This document shows, in pieces, positions 13,220 to 26,515 of a stretch of 64,000 nt of DNA. The position numbers and the translations under genes are program-made. The notes beneath the pieces are model-generated. The model saw only the letters and a list, made by a program, of their open reading frames with translations, did not search any database and was not told where the DNA came from. How positions within the stretch are numbered: the stretch's first letter is position 1; the number at the start of each line of letters is the position of its first letter. The stretch is from Vespa crabro (Eukaryota > Arthropoda > Insecta > Hymenoptera > Vespidae): the NCBI RefSeq assembly GCF_910589235.1, contig NC_060961.1:10879454-10943453 (forward strand), in the 5' to 3' direction.

Positions 13220-14349
13220 TTTTTCGACGATACGCGTATATGAGCGAAAAATCGTATATAGGATATGAAAGAATGTTAAAAACTTTGATTCCAATATAAA
13301 ATAGTTGTTTGATCTTATGAAATGCAATGTTCTGAATCGATTGGTAACATTTTTCTAACTGTGGCACAAGTATTATTAAAGATTTCACGATTTTATCTTC
13401 GCATATACCGAAATTCGCGTATGTCGATTACGTTTTTCGACAATTATCATATGAAAACGCGTATTTAAACATAGTAAAAACGTTATATTCTTGTTATATT
13501 CTTTATTCTGCATTGATAGAATATGAACTCAATGAAATTGAACGAGATTTCAAGTTTTCGTTTTTCGACGATACGAGTATATGAGCGAAAAATCGTATAT
13601 ACGATATGAAAGAATGTTAAAAACTTTGATTCCAATATAAAATAGATGTTTGATCTTATGAAATGCAATGTTCTGAATCGATTGGTAACATTTTTCCAAC
13701 TGTGGCACAAGTATTAAAGATTTCACGATTTTTTCTTCGCATAATCCGAAATTCGCGTATGTCGATTACGTTTTTCGACAATTATCATATGAAAACGCGT
13801 ATTTAAACATAGTAAAAACGTTATATTCTTGTTATATTCTTTATTCTTCATCGATAGAATATAAAATCAATGAAATTGAACGAGATTTCAAGTTTCCGTT
13901 TTTCGACGATACGCGTATATGAGCGAAAAATCGTATATACGATATGAAAGAATGTTAAAAACTTTGATTCCAATATAAAATAGATGTTTCATCTTATGAA
14001 ATGCAATGTTCTGAATCGATTGGTAACATTTTTCTAACTGTGGCACAAGTATTATTAAAGATTTCACGATTTTATCTTCGCATTTACCGATATTCGCGTA
14101 TGTCGATTACGTTTTTCGACAATTATCATATGATAACGCGTATTTAAACATAGTAAAAACGTTATATTCTTGTTATATTCTTTATTCTGCATCGATAGAA
14201 TATAAAATCACTGAAATTGAACGAGATTTCAAGTTTTCGTTTTTCGACGATACGCGTATATGAGCGAATAATCGTATATACGATATGAAAGAATGTTAAA
14301 AACTTTGATTCCAATATAAAATAGATTTTTGATCTTATGAAATGCAATG

Positions 14350-17300
14350 TTCTGAATCGATTGGTGACATTTTTCTAACTGTGGCACAAGTATTATTAAA
14401 GATTTCACGATTTTATCTTCGCATATACAGAAATTCGCATTTGTTGATTAGGTTTTTCGACCATTATCATATGAAAACGCGTATTTAATCATAGTAAAAA
14501 CGTTATATTCTTGTTAAATTCTTTATTCTGCATTGATAGAATATGAAATCAATGAAATTGAACGAGATTTCAAGTTTTCGTTTTTCGACGATACGCGTAT
14601 ATGAGCGAAAAATCGTATATACGAAATGAAAGAATGTTAAAAACTTTGATTCCAATATAAAATAGATGTTTGATCTTATGAAATGCAATGTTCTGAATCG
14701 ATTGGTAACTTTTTTCTAACTGTGGCACAAGTATTATTAAAGATTTCACGATTTTATCTTCGCATATACCGAAATTCGCGTATGTCGATTACGTTTTTCG
14801 ACAATTATCATATGAAAACGCGTATTTAAACATAGTAAAAACGTTATATTCTTGTTATATTCTTTATTCTGCATCGATAGAATATAAAATCAATGAAATT
14901 GAACGAGATTTCATCTTTTCGTTTTTCGACGATACGCGTATATGAGCGAAAAATCGTATATAGGATTTGAAAGAATGTTAAAAACTTTGATTCCAATATA
15001 AAATAGATGTTTGATCTTATGAATTGCAAAGTTCTGAATCGATTGGTAACATTTTTCTAACTGTGGCACAAGTATTATTAAAGATTTCACGTTTTTATCT
15101 TCGCATATACCGAAATTCGCGTATGTCGATTACGTTTTTCGAATATTATCATATGAAAACGCGTATTTAAACATAGTAAAAACGTTATATTCTTGTTATA
15201 TTCTTTATTCTGCATCGATAGAATATAAAATCATTGAAATTGAACGAGATTTCAAGTTTTCGTTTTTCGACGATACGAGTATATGAGCGAAAAATCGTAT
15301 ATACGATATGAAAGAATGTTAAAATCTTTGATTCCAATATAAAATAGATGTTTGATCTTATGAAATGCAATGTTCTGAATCGATTGGTAACATTTTTCTA
15401 ACTGTAGCACAAGCATTATTAAAGATTTCACGATTTTATCTTCGCATATACCTTAATTCGCGTATGTCGATTACGTTTTTCGACAATTATCATATGAAAA
15501 CGCGTATTTAAACATAGTAAAAACGTTATATACTTGTTATATTCTTTATTCTGCATCGATAGAATATAAAATCAATGAAATTGAACGAGATTCCAAGTTT
15601 TCGTTTTTCGACGATACGCGTATATGAGCGAAAAATCGTATATACGATATGAAAGAATGTTAAAAACTTTGATTCCAATATAAATTGATGATAGATCTTA
15701 TGAAATGCAATGTTCTGATCGATTGGTAACATTTTTCCAACTGTGGCACAAGTATTAAAGATTTCACGATTTTTTCTTCGCATAATCCGAAATTCGCGTA
15801 TGTCGATTACGTTTTTCGACAATTATCATATGAAAACGCGTATTTAAACATAGTAAAAACGTTATATTCTTGTTATATTCTTTATTCTGCATCGATAGAA
15901 TATAAAATTAATGAAATTGAAGGAGATTTCAAGTTTTCGTTCTTCGACGATACGCGTATATGAGCGAAAAATCGTATATACGATATGAAAGAATGTTAAA
16001 AACTTTGATTCCAATATAAAATAGATGTTTGATCTTATGAAATGCAATGTTCTGAATCGATTGGTAACATTTTTCCAACTGTGGCACAAGTATTAAAGAT
16101 TTCACGATATTTTCTTCGCATAATCCGAAATTCGCGTATGTCGATTACGTTTTTCTACAATTATCATATTAAAACGCGTATTTATACATATTAAAAACGT
16201 TATATTCTTGTTATATTCTTTATTCTTCATCGATAGAATATAAAATCAATGAAATTGAACGAGATTTCAAGTTTCCGTTTTTCGACGATACGCGTATATG
16301 AGCGAAAAATCGTATATACGATATGAAAGAATGTTAAAAACTTTGATTCCAATATAAAATAGATGTTTCATCTTATGAAATGCAATGTTCTGAATAGATT
16401 GGTAACATTTTTCTAACTGTGGCACAAGTATTATTAAAAATTTCACGATTTTATCTTCGCCTATACGGAAATTCGCGTATGTCGATTACGTTTTTCGACA
16501 ACTATCATATGAAAACGCGCATTTAAACATAGTAAGAACGTTATATTCTTGTTATATTCTTTATTCTGCATCGATAGAATATAAAATCATTGAAATTGAA
16601 CGAGATTTCAACTTTTCGTTTTTCGACGATACGCGTATATGAGCGAAAAATCGTATATAGGATATGAAAGAATGTTAAAAACTTTGATTCCAATATAAAA
16701 TAGTTGTTTGATCTTATGAAATGCAATGTTCTGAATCGATTGGTAACATTTTTCTAACTGTGGCACAAGTATTATTAAAGATTTCACGATTTTATCTTCG
16801 CATATACCGAAATTCGCGTATGTCGATTACGTTTTTCGACAATTATCATATGAAAACGCGTATTTAAACATAGTAAAAACGTTATATTCTTGTTATATTC
16901 TTTATTCTGCATTGATAGAATATGAACTCAATGAAATTGAACGAGATTTCAAGTTTTCGTTTTTCGACGATACGATTATATGAGCGAAAAATCGTATATA
17001 CGATATGAAAGAATGTTAAAAACTTTGATTCCAATATAAAATAGATGTTTGATCTTATGAAATGCAATGTTCTGAATCGATTGGTAACATTTTTCCAACT
17101 GTGGCACAAGTATTAAAGATTTCACGATTTTTTCTTCGCATAATCCGAAATTCGCGTATGTCGATTACGTTTTTCGACAATTATCATATGAAAACGCGTA
17201 TTTAAACATAGTAAAAACGTTATATTCTTGTTATATTCTTTATTCTTCATCGATAGAATATAAAATCAATGAAATTGAACGAGATTTCAAGTTTCCGTTT

Positions 17301-17449
17301 TTCGACGATACGCGTATATGAGCGAAAAATCGTATATACGATATGAAAGAATGTTAAAAACTTTGATTCCAATATAAAATAGATGTTTCATCTTATGAAA
17401 TGCAATGTTCTGAATCGATTGGTAACATTTTTCTAACTGTGGCACAAGT
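14350..17449. repeat. 10-monomer HOR copy 2
   Basis: This copy matches copy 1 with the 1,015-bp duplication removed: an offset of 4,414 bp on its left part (14,503, 14,844, 15,185, 15,526 and 15,862 correspond to 10,089, 10,430, 10,771, 11,112 and 11,448) and 3,399 bp on its right part (16,541 and 16,882 correspond to 13,142 and 13,483). The match fades near 17,450, where copy 1 changes to TTTACCGATATTCG. Private changes include TTTTTCTACAATTATCATATTAAAACG near 16,150. Confidence 0.8.
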
Positions 17450-17900
17450 ATTATTAAAAATTTCACGATTTTATCTTCGCATATACGGAAATTCGCGTAT
17501 GTCGATTACGTTTTTCGACAACTATCATATGAAAACGTGCATTTAAACATAGTAAGAACGTTATATTCTTGTTATATTCTTTATTCTGCATCGATAGAAT
17601 ATAAAATCATTGAAATTGAACGAGATTTCAATTTTTCGTTTTTCGACGATACGCGTATATGAGCGAAAAATCGTATATAGGATATGAAAGAATGTTAAAA
17701 ACTTTGATTCCAATATAAAATAGTTGTTTGATCTTATGAAATGCAATGTTCTGAATCGATTGGTAACATTTTTCTAACTGTGGCACAAGTATTATTAAAG
17801 ATTTCACGATTTTATCTTCGCATATACCGAAATTCGCGTATGTCGATTACGTTTTTCGACAATTATCATATGAAAACGCGTATTTAAACATAGTAAAAAC

Positions 17901-19938
17901 GTTATATTCTTGTTATATTCTTTATTCTGCATTGATAGAATATGAAATCAATGAAATTGAACGAGATTTCAAGTTTTCGTTTTTCGACGATACGAGTATA
18001 TGAGCGAAAAATAGTATATACGATATGAAAGAATGTTAAAATCTTTGATTCCAATATAAAATAGATGTTTGATCTTATGAAATGCAATGTTCTGAATCGA
18101 TTGGTAACATTTTTCTAACTGTGGCACAAGTATTATTAAAGATTTCACGATTTTATCTTCGCATTTACCGATATTCGCGTATGTCGATTACGTTTTTCGA
18201 CAATTATCATATGATAACGCGTATTTAAACATAGTAAAAACGTTATATTCTTGTTATATTCTTTATTCTGCATCGATAGAATATAAAATCAATGAAATTG
18301 AACGAGATTTCAAGTTTTCGTTTTTCGACGATACGCGTATATGAGCGAAAAATCGTATATACGATATGAAAGAATGTTAAAAACTTTGATTCCAATATTA
18401 AATAGATGTTTGATCTTATGAAATGGAATGTTCTGATCGATTGGTAACATTTTTCTAACTGTGGCACAAGTATTATTAAAGATTTCACGATTTTATCTTC
18501 GCATATACCGAAATTCGCGTATGTCGTTTACGTTTTTCGACTATTATCATATGAAAACGCGTATTTAAACATAGTAAAAACGTTATATTCTTGTTATATT
18601 CTTTATTCTGCATCGATAGAATATAAAATCACTGAAATTGAACGAGATTTCAAGTTTTCGTTTTTCGACGATACGCGTATATGAGCGAATAATCGTATAT
18701 ACGATATGAAAGAATGTTAAAAACTTTGATTCCAATATAAATTGATGATAGATCTTATGAAATGCAATGTTCTGATCGATTGGTAACATTTTTCCAACTG
18801 TGGCACAAGTATTAAAGATTTCACGATTTTTTCTTCGCATAATCCGAAATTCGCGTATGTCGATTACGTTTTTCGACAATTATCATATGAAAACGCGTAT
18901 TTAAACATAGTAAAAACGTTATATTCTTGTTATATTCTTTATTCTGCATCGATAGAATATAAAATCAATGAAATTGAAGGAGATTTCAAGTTTTCGTTCT
19001 TCGACGATACGCGTATATGAGCGAAAAATCGTATATACGATATGAAAGAATGTTAAAATCTTTGATTCCAATATAAATTAGATGTTTGATCTTATGAAAT
19101 GCAATGTTCTGAATCGATTGGTAACATTTTTCCAACTGTGGCACAAGTATTAAAGATTTCACGATTTTTTCTTCGCATAATCCGAAATTCGCGTATGTCG
19201 ATTAGGTTTTTCGACAATTATCATATGAAAACGCGTATTTAAACATAGTAAAAACGTTATATTCTTGGTATATTCTTTATTCTTCATCGATAGAATATAA
19301 AATCAATGAAATTGAACGAGATTTCAAGTTTCCGTTTTTCGACGATACGCGTATATGAGCGAAAAATCGTATATAGGATATGAAAGAATGTTAAAAACTT
19401 TGATTCCAATATAAAATAGTTGTTTGATCTTATGAAATGCAATGTTCTGAATCGATTGGTAACATTTTTCTAACTGTGGCACAAGTATTATTAAAGATTT
19501 CACGATTTTATCTTCGCATATACCGAAATTCGCGTATGTCGATTACGTTTTTCGACAATTATCATATGAAAACGCGTATTTAAACATAGTAAAAACGTTA
19601 TATTCTTGTTATATTCATTATTCTTCATCGATAGAATATAAAATCAATGAAATTGAACGAGATTTCAAGTTTCCGTTTTTCGACGATACGCTTATATGAG
19701 CGAAAAATCGTATATATGATATGAAATAATGTTAAAAACTTTGATTCCAATATAAAATAGTTGTTTGATCTTATGAAATGCAATGTTCTGAATCGATTGG
19801 TAACATTTTTCTAACTGTGGCACAAGTATTATTAAAGATTTCACGATTTTATCTTCGCATATACCGAAATTCGCGTATGTTGATTACGTTTTTCGACAAT
19901 TATCATATGAAAACGCGTATTTAAACATAGTAAAAACG
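17901..19938. repeat. 6-monomer unit (2,037-bp offset)
   Basis: Three successive monomers at 17,902, 18,243 and 18,583 reappear at 19,939, 20,280 and 20,620. They share the c-type GCATTGATAGAATATG with TTAAAATCTTTG, then the monomer followed by TATGATAACGCG, then the monomer with ATCACTGAAATTG. The correspondence ends near 20,700, because the monomer at 18,583 continues with GCGAATAATCG and TAAATTGATGATAG while the later one does not. Confidence 0.75.
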
Positions 19939-22900
19939 TTATATTCTTGTTATATTCTTTATTCTGCATTGATAGAATATGAAATCAATGAAATTGAACG
20001 AGATTTCAAGTTTTCGTTTTTCGACGATACGAGTATATGAGCGAAAAATCGTATATACGATATGAAAAAATGTTAAAATCTTTGATTCCAATATAAAATA
20101 GATGTTTGATCTTATGAAATGCAATGTTCTGAATCGATTGGTAACATTTTTCTAACTGTGGCACAAGTATTATTAAAGATTTCACGATTTTATCTTCGCA
20201 TATACCGATATTCGCGTATGTCGATTACGTTTTTCGACAATTATCATATGATAACGCGTATTTAAACATAGTAAAAACGTTATATTCTTGTTATATTCTT
20301 TATTCTGCATCGATAGAATATAAAATCAATGAAATTGAACGAGATTTCAAGTTTTCGTTTTTCGACGATACGCGTATATGAGCGAAAAATCGTATATACG
20401 ATATGAAAGAATGTTAAAAACTTTGATTCCAATATAAAATAGATGTTTGATCTTATGAAATGCAATGTTCTGATCGATTGGTAACATTTTTCTAACTGTG
20501 GCACAAGTATTATTAAAGATTTCACGATTTTATCTTCGCATATACCGAAATTCGCGTATGTCGTTTACGTTTTTCGACTATTATCATATGAAAACGCGTA
20601 TTTAAACATAGTAAAAACGTTATATTCTTGTTATATTCTTTATTCTGCATCGATAGAATATAAAATCACTGAAATTGAACGAGATTTCAAGTTTTCGTTT
20701 TTCGACGATACGCGTATATGAGCGAAAAATCGTATATACGATATGAAAGAATGTTAAAAACTTTGATTCCAATATAAAATAGATGTTTGATCTTATGAAA
20801 TGCAATGTTCTGAATCGATTGGTGACATTTTTCTAACTGTGGCACAAGTATTATTAAAGATTTCACGATTTTATCTTCGCATATACCGAAATTCGCGTTT
20901 GTTGATTAGGTTTTTCGACAATTATCATATGAAAACGCGTATTTAAACATAGTAAAAACGTTATATTCTTGTTATATTCTTTATTCTGCATTGATAGAAT
21001 AAGAAATCAATGAAATTGAACGATATTTCAAGTTTTCGTTTTTCGACGATACGCGTATTTGAGCGAAAAATCGTATATACGAAATGAAAGAATGTTAAAA
21101 ACTTTGATTCCAATATAAAATAGATGTTTGATCTTATGAAATGCAATGTTCTGAATCGATTGGTGACATTTTTCTAACTATGGCACAAGTATTATTAAAG
21201 ATTTCACGATTTTATCTTCGCATATAACGAAATTCGCGTATGTCGATTAGGTTTTTCGACAATTATCATATGAAAACGCGTATTTAAACATAGTAAAAAC
21301 GTTATATTCTTGTTATATTCTTTATTCTGCATCGATAGAATATAAAATCATTGAAATTGAACGAGATTTCTAGTTTTCGTTTTTCGACGAGTCGCGTATG
21401 AGCGAAAAATCGTATATACGATATGAAAGAATGTTAAAAACTTTGATTCAAATATAAAATAGATGTTTGATCTTATGAAATGCAATGTTCTGAATAGATT
21501 GGTAACATTTTTCTAACTGTGGCACAAGTATTATTAAAGATTTCACGATTTTATCTTCGCATATACCGAAATTCGCATATGTCGATTAGGTTTTTCGACA
21601 ATTATCATATGAAAACGCGTATTTAAACTTAGTAAAAACGTTATATTCTCGTTATATTCTTTATTCTGCATCGATAGAATATAAAATCAATGAAATTGAA
21701 CGAGATTTCAACTTTTCGTTTTTCGACGATACGCGTATATGAGCGAAAAATCGTATATAGGATATGAAAGAATGTTAAAAACTTTGATTCCAATATAAAA
21801 TAGTTGTTTGATCTTATGAAATGCAATGTTCTGAATCGATTGGTAACATTTTTCTAACTGTGGCACAAGTATTATTAAAGATTTCACGATTTTATCTTCG
21901 CATATACCGAAATTCGCGTATGTCGATTACGTTTTTCGACAATTATCATATGAAAACGCGTATTTAAACATAGTAAAAACGTTATATTCTTGTTATATTC
22001 TTTATTCTGCATTGATAGAATATGAAATCAATGAAATTGAACGAGATTTCAAGTTTTCGTTTTTCGACGATACGAGTATATGAGCGAAAAATCGTATATA
22101 CGATATGAAAGAATGTTAAAATCTTTGATTCCAATATAAAATAGATGTTTGATCTTATGAAATGCAATGTTCTGAATCGATTGGTAACATTTTTCCAATT
22201 GTGGCACAAGTATTAAAGATTTCACGATTTTTTCTTCGCATAATCCGAAATTCGCGTATGTCGATTACGTTTTTCGACAATTATCATATGAAAACGCGTA
22301 TTTAAACATAGTAAAAACGTTATATTCTTGTTATATTCTTTATTCTGCATCGATAGAATATAAAATCAATGAAATTGAAGGAGATTTCAAGTTTTCGTTC
22401 TTCGACGATACGCGTATATGAGCGAAAAATCGTATATACGATATGAAAGAATGTTAAAATCTTTGATTCCAATATAAATTAGATGTTTGATCTTATGAAA
22501 TGCAATGTTCTGAATCGATTGGTAACATTTTTCCAACTGTGGCACAAGTATTAAAGATTTCACGATTTTTTCTTCGCATAATCCGAAATTCGCGTATGTC
22601 GATTAGGTTTTTTCGACAATTATCATATGAAAACGCGTATTTAAACATAGTAAAAACGTTATATTCTTGTTATATTCTTTATTCTTCATCGATAGAATAT
22701 AAAATCAATGAAATTGAACGAGATTTCAAGTTTCCGTTTTTCGACGATACGCGTATATGAGCGAAAAATCGTATATAGGATATGAAAGAATGTTAAAAAC
22801 TTTGATTCCAATATAAAATAGTTGTTTGATCTTATGAAATGCAATGTTCTGAATCGATTGGTAACATTTTTCTAACTGTGGCACAAGTATTATTAAAGAT

Positions 22901-24359
22901 TTCACGATTTTATCTTCGCATATACCGAAATTCGCGTATGTCGATTACGTTTTTCGACAATTATCATATGAAAACGCGTATTTAAACATAGTAAAAACGT
23001 TATATTCTTGTTATATTCTTTATTCTGCATTGATAGAATATGAAATCAATGAAATTGAACGAGATTTCAAGTTTTCGTTTTTCGACGATACGAGTATATG
23101 AGCGAAAAATCGTATATACGATATGAAAGAATGTTAAAATCTTTGATTCCAATATAAAATAGATGTTTGATCTTATGAAATGCAATGTTCTGAATCGATT
23201 GGTAACATTTTTCCAACTGTGGCACAAGTATTAAAGATTTCACGATTTTTTCTTCGCATAATCCGAAATTCGCGTATGTCGATTACGTTTTTCGACAATT
23301 ATCATATGAAAACGCGTATTAAAACATAGTAAAAGCGTTATATTCTTGTTATATTCATTATTCTTCATCGATAGAATATAAAATCAATGAAATTGAACGA
23401 GATTTCAAGTTTCCGTTTTTCGACGATACGCTTATATGAGCGAAAAATCGTATATATGATATGAAATAATGTTAAAAACTTTGATTAAAATATAAAATAG
23501 TTGTTTGATCTTATGAAATGCAATGTTCTGAATCGATTGGTAACATTTTTCTAACTGTGGCACAAGTATTATTAAAGATTTCACGATTTTATCTTCGCAT
23601 ATACCGAAATTCGCGTATGTTGATTACGTTTTTCGACAATTATCATATGAAAACGCGTATTTAAACATAGTAAAAACGTTATATTCTTGTTATATTCTTT
23701 ATTCTGCATTGATAGAATATGAAATCAATGAAATTGAACGAGATTTCAAGTTTTCGTTTTTCGACGATACGAGTATATGAGCGAAAAATCGTATATACGA
23801 TATGAAAAAATGTTAAAATCTTTGATTCCAATATAAAATAGATGTTTGATCTTATGAAATGCAATGTTCTGAATCGATTGGTAACATTTTTCTAACTGTG
23901 GCACAAGTATTATTAAAGATTTCACGATTTTATCTTCGCATATACCGAAATTCGCGTATGTCGATTACGTTTTTCGACAATTATCATATGAAAACGCGTA
24001 TTTAAACATAGTAAAAACGTTATATTCTTGTTATATTCTTTATTCTGCATTGATAGAATATGAAATCAATGAAATTGAACGAGATTTCAAGTTTTCGTTT
24101 TTCGACGATACGAGTATATGAGCGAAAAATCGTATATACGATATGAAAGAATGTTAAAATCTTTGATTCCAATATAAAATAGATGTTTGATCTTATGAAA
24201 TGCAATGTTCTGAATCGATTGGTAACATTTTTCCAACTGTGGCACAAGTATTAAAGATTTCACGATTTTTTCTTCGCATAATCCGAAATTCGCGTATGTC
24301 GATTACGTTTTTCGACAATTATCATATGAAAACGCGTATTTAAACATAGTAAAAACGTT
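19600..24359. repeat. 14-monomer unit (4,760-bp offset), first copy
   Basis: Monomers at 19,939, 20,280, 20,620, 20,961 and about 21,300 correspond in order and in private variants to those at 24,699, 25,040, 25,380, 25,721 and about 26,060. Shared markers include GTTTGTTGATTAGG, GATATTTCAAG with GCGTATTTGAGCG, CTAACTATGGC, and the 2-bp-shorter GAGTCGCGTATGAGCG. A second, shorter offset of 3,740 bp also holds: GAAAAAATG near 20,067 and TTCATTATTCTTCATCG near 19,615 recur near 23,807 and 23,355. The two offsets differ by 1,020 bp, one 3-monomer module. Confidence 0.8.
21981..24246. repeat. Repeated c-type 3-monomer module
   Basis: The c-type monomer followed by an ATT-deletion end begins at 21,981, 22,999 and 24,019, spacings of 1,018 and 1,020 bp. 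A further c-type monomer with GAAAAAATG lies at 23,678. Around 22,604-22,613 one spacer monomer has six T in GGTTTTTTCGAC instead of five. These copies account for the difference between the 3,740 and 4,760 bp offsets seen across this region. Confidence 0.7.
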
Positions 24360-26515
24360 ATATTCTTGTTATATTCTTTATTCTTCATCGATAGAATATA
24401 AAATCAATGAAATTGAACGAGATTTCAAGTTTCCGTTTTTCGACGATACGCTTATATGAGCGAAAAATCGTATATAGGATATGAAATAATGTTAAAAACT
24501 TTGATTCCAATATAAAATAGTTGTTTGATCTTATGAAATGCAATGTTCTGAATCGATTGGTAACATTTTTCTAACTGTGGCACAAGTATTATTAAAGATT
24601 TCACGATTTTATCTTCGCATATACCGAAATTCGCGTATGTCGATTACGTTTTTCGACAATTATCATATGAAAACGCGTATTTAAACATAGTAAAAACGTT
24701 ATATTCTTGTTATATTCTTTATTCTGCATTGATAGAATATGAAATCAATGAAATTGAACGAGATTTCAAGTTTTCGTTTTTCGACGATACGAGTATATGA
24801 GCGAAAAATCGTATATACGATATGAAAGAATGTTAAAATCTTTGATTCCAATATAAAATAGATGTTTGATCTTAAGAAATGCAATGTTCTGAATCGATTG
24901 GTAACATTTTTCTAACTGTGGCACAAGTATTATTAAAGATTTCACGATTTTATCTTCGCATATACCGATATTCGCGTATGTCGATTACGTTTTTCGACAA
25001 TTATCATATGATAACGCGTATTTAAACATAGTAAAAACGTTATATTCTTGTTATATTCTTTATTCTGCATCGATAGAATATAAAATCAATGAAATTGAAC
25101 GAGATTTCAAGTTTTCGTTTTTCGACGATACGCGTATATGAGCGAAAAATCGTATATACGATATGAAAGAATGTTAAAAACTTTGATTCCAATATAAAAT
25201 AGATTTTTGATCTTATGAAATGCAATGTTCTGATCGATTGATAACATTTTTCTAACTGTGGCACAAGTATTATTAAAGATTTCACGATTTTATCTTCGCA
25301 TATACCGAAATTCGCGTATATCGTTTACGTTTTTCGACTATTATCATATGAAAACGCGTATTTAAACATAGTAAAAACGTTATATTCTTGTTATATTCTT
25401 TATTCTGCATCGATAGAATATAAAATCACTGACATTGAACGAGATTTCAAGTTTTCGTTTTTCGACGATACGCGTATATGAGCGAAAAATCGTATATACG
25501 ATATGAAAGAATGTTAAAAACTTTGATTCCAATATAAAATAGATGTTTGATCTTATGAAATGCAATGTTCTGAATCGATTGGTGACATTTTTCTAACTGT
25601 GGCACAAGTATTATTAAAGATTTCACGATTTTATCTTCGCATATACCGAAATTCGCGTTTGTTGATTAGGTTTTTCGACAATTATCATATGAAAACGCGT
25701 ATTTAAACATAGTAAAAACGTTATATTCTTGTTATATTCTTTATTCTGCATTGATAGAATATGAAATCAATGAAATTGAACGATATTTCAAGTTTTCGTT
25801 TTTCGACGATACGCGTATTTGAGCGAAAAATCGTATATACGAAATGAAAGAATGTTAAAAACTTTGATTCCAATATAAAATAGATGTTTGATCTTATGAA
25901 ATGCAATGTTCTGAATCGATTGGTGACATTTTTCTAACTATGGCACAAGTATTATTAAAGATTTCACGATTTTATCTTCGCATATAACGAAATTCGCGTA
26001 TGTCGATTAGGTTTTTCGACAATTATCATATGAAAACGCGTATTTAAACATAGTAAAAACGTTATATTCTTGTTATATTCTTTATTCTGCATCGATAGAA
26101 TATAAAATCATTGAAATTGAACGAGATTTCTAGTTTTCGTTTTTCGACGAGTCGCGTATGAGCGAAAAATCGTATATACGATATGAAAGAATGTTAAAAA
26201 CTTTGATTCAAATATAAAATAGATGTTTGATCTTATGAAATGCAATGTTCTGAATAGATTGGTAACATTTTTCTAACTGTGGCACAAGTATTATTAAAGA
26301 TTTCACGATTTTATCTTCGCATATACCGAAATTCGCATATGTCGATTAGGTTTTTCGACAATTATCATATGAAAACGCGTATTTAAACTTAGTATAAACG
26401 TTATATTCTCGTTATATTCTTTATTCTGCATCGATAGAATATAAAATCAATGAAATTGAACGAGATTTCAACTTTTCGTTTTTCGACGATACGCGTATAT
26501 GAGCGAAAAATCGTA
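24360..26515. repeat. 14-monomer unit, second copy (partial)
   Basis: This copy follows the 19,600-21,755 segment at an offset of 4,760 bp. The match ends near 26,515, where the first copy reads ATATAGGATATG and this one reads ATATACGATATG followed by GAATGTTTAAAACTTTG and AAAACAGATG. The last ATT-deletion monomers of the window lie just before or within this copy (about 24,250). Confidence 0.75.

Larger units (their letters stand above)
9936..14349. repeat. 10-monomer HOR copy 1, expanded to 13 monomers (4,414 bp)
   Basis: Markers at 9,951 (GGTGACATT), 10,014 (ATACAGAAATTCG, GTTGATTAGG), 10,089, 10,430, 10,771 and 11,112 reappear exactly 4,414 bp downstream up to about 12,190. After that the downstream match shifts to an offset of 3,399 bp (13,142 to 16,541 and 13,483 to 16,882). 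The difference, 1,015 bp, is the length of a tandem duplication inside this copy. The underlying unit is therefore 10 monomers (3,399 bp) and this copy carries three extra. The match is lost after about 14,050, so the right boundary is nominal. Confidence 0.8.
5449..19600. repeat. Array domain rich in the ATT-deletion monomer type
   Basis: Many monomers here read CAAGTATTAAAG instead of CAAGTATTATTAAAG, usually together with CCAACTGTGG and CGCATAATCCG. Examples lie near 5,895, 7,257, 8,277, 9,639, 11,339, 12,352, 13,711, 15,751, 17,108 and 19,148. Other local markers are TTCTTCATCG with TTTCCG, GCGCATTTAAACATAGTAAG, and GCATTGATAGAATATG. The domain is built of short modules and one larger unit listed separately. 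The boundaries are approximate, because ATT-deletion monomers continue to about 24,250 and also occur twice in the first HOR. Confidence 0.75.

Noticed and set aside
22500..22760. Plus-strand open frames of 65-92 codons (22.5, 28.6, 29.0, 32.0, 35.5, 53.8 and 56.9 kb)
   Set aside because: Most appear where a homopolymer gained or lost one base relative to the usual monomer, and all consist of satellite sequence. No ribosomal context or protein family is recognised.
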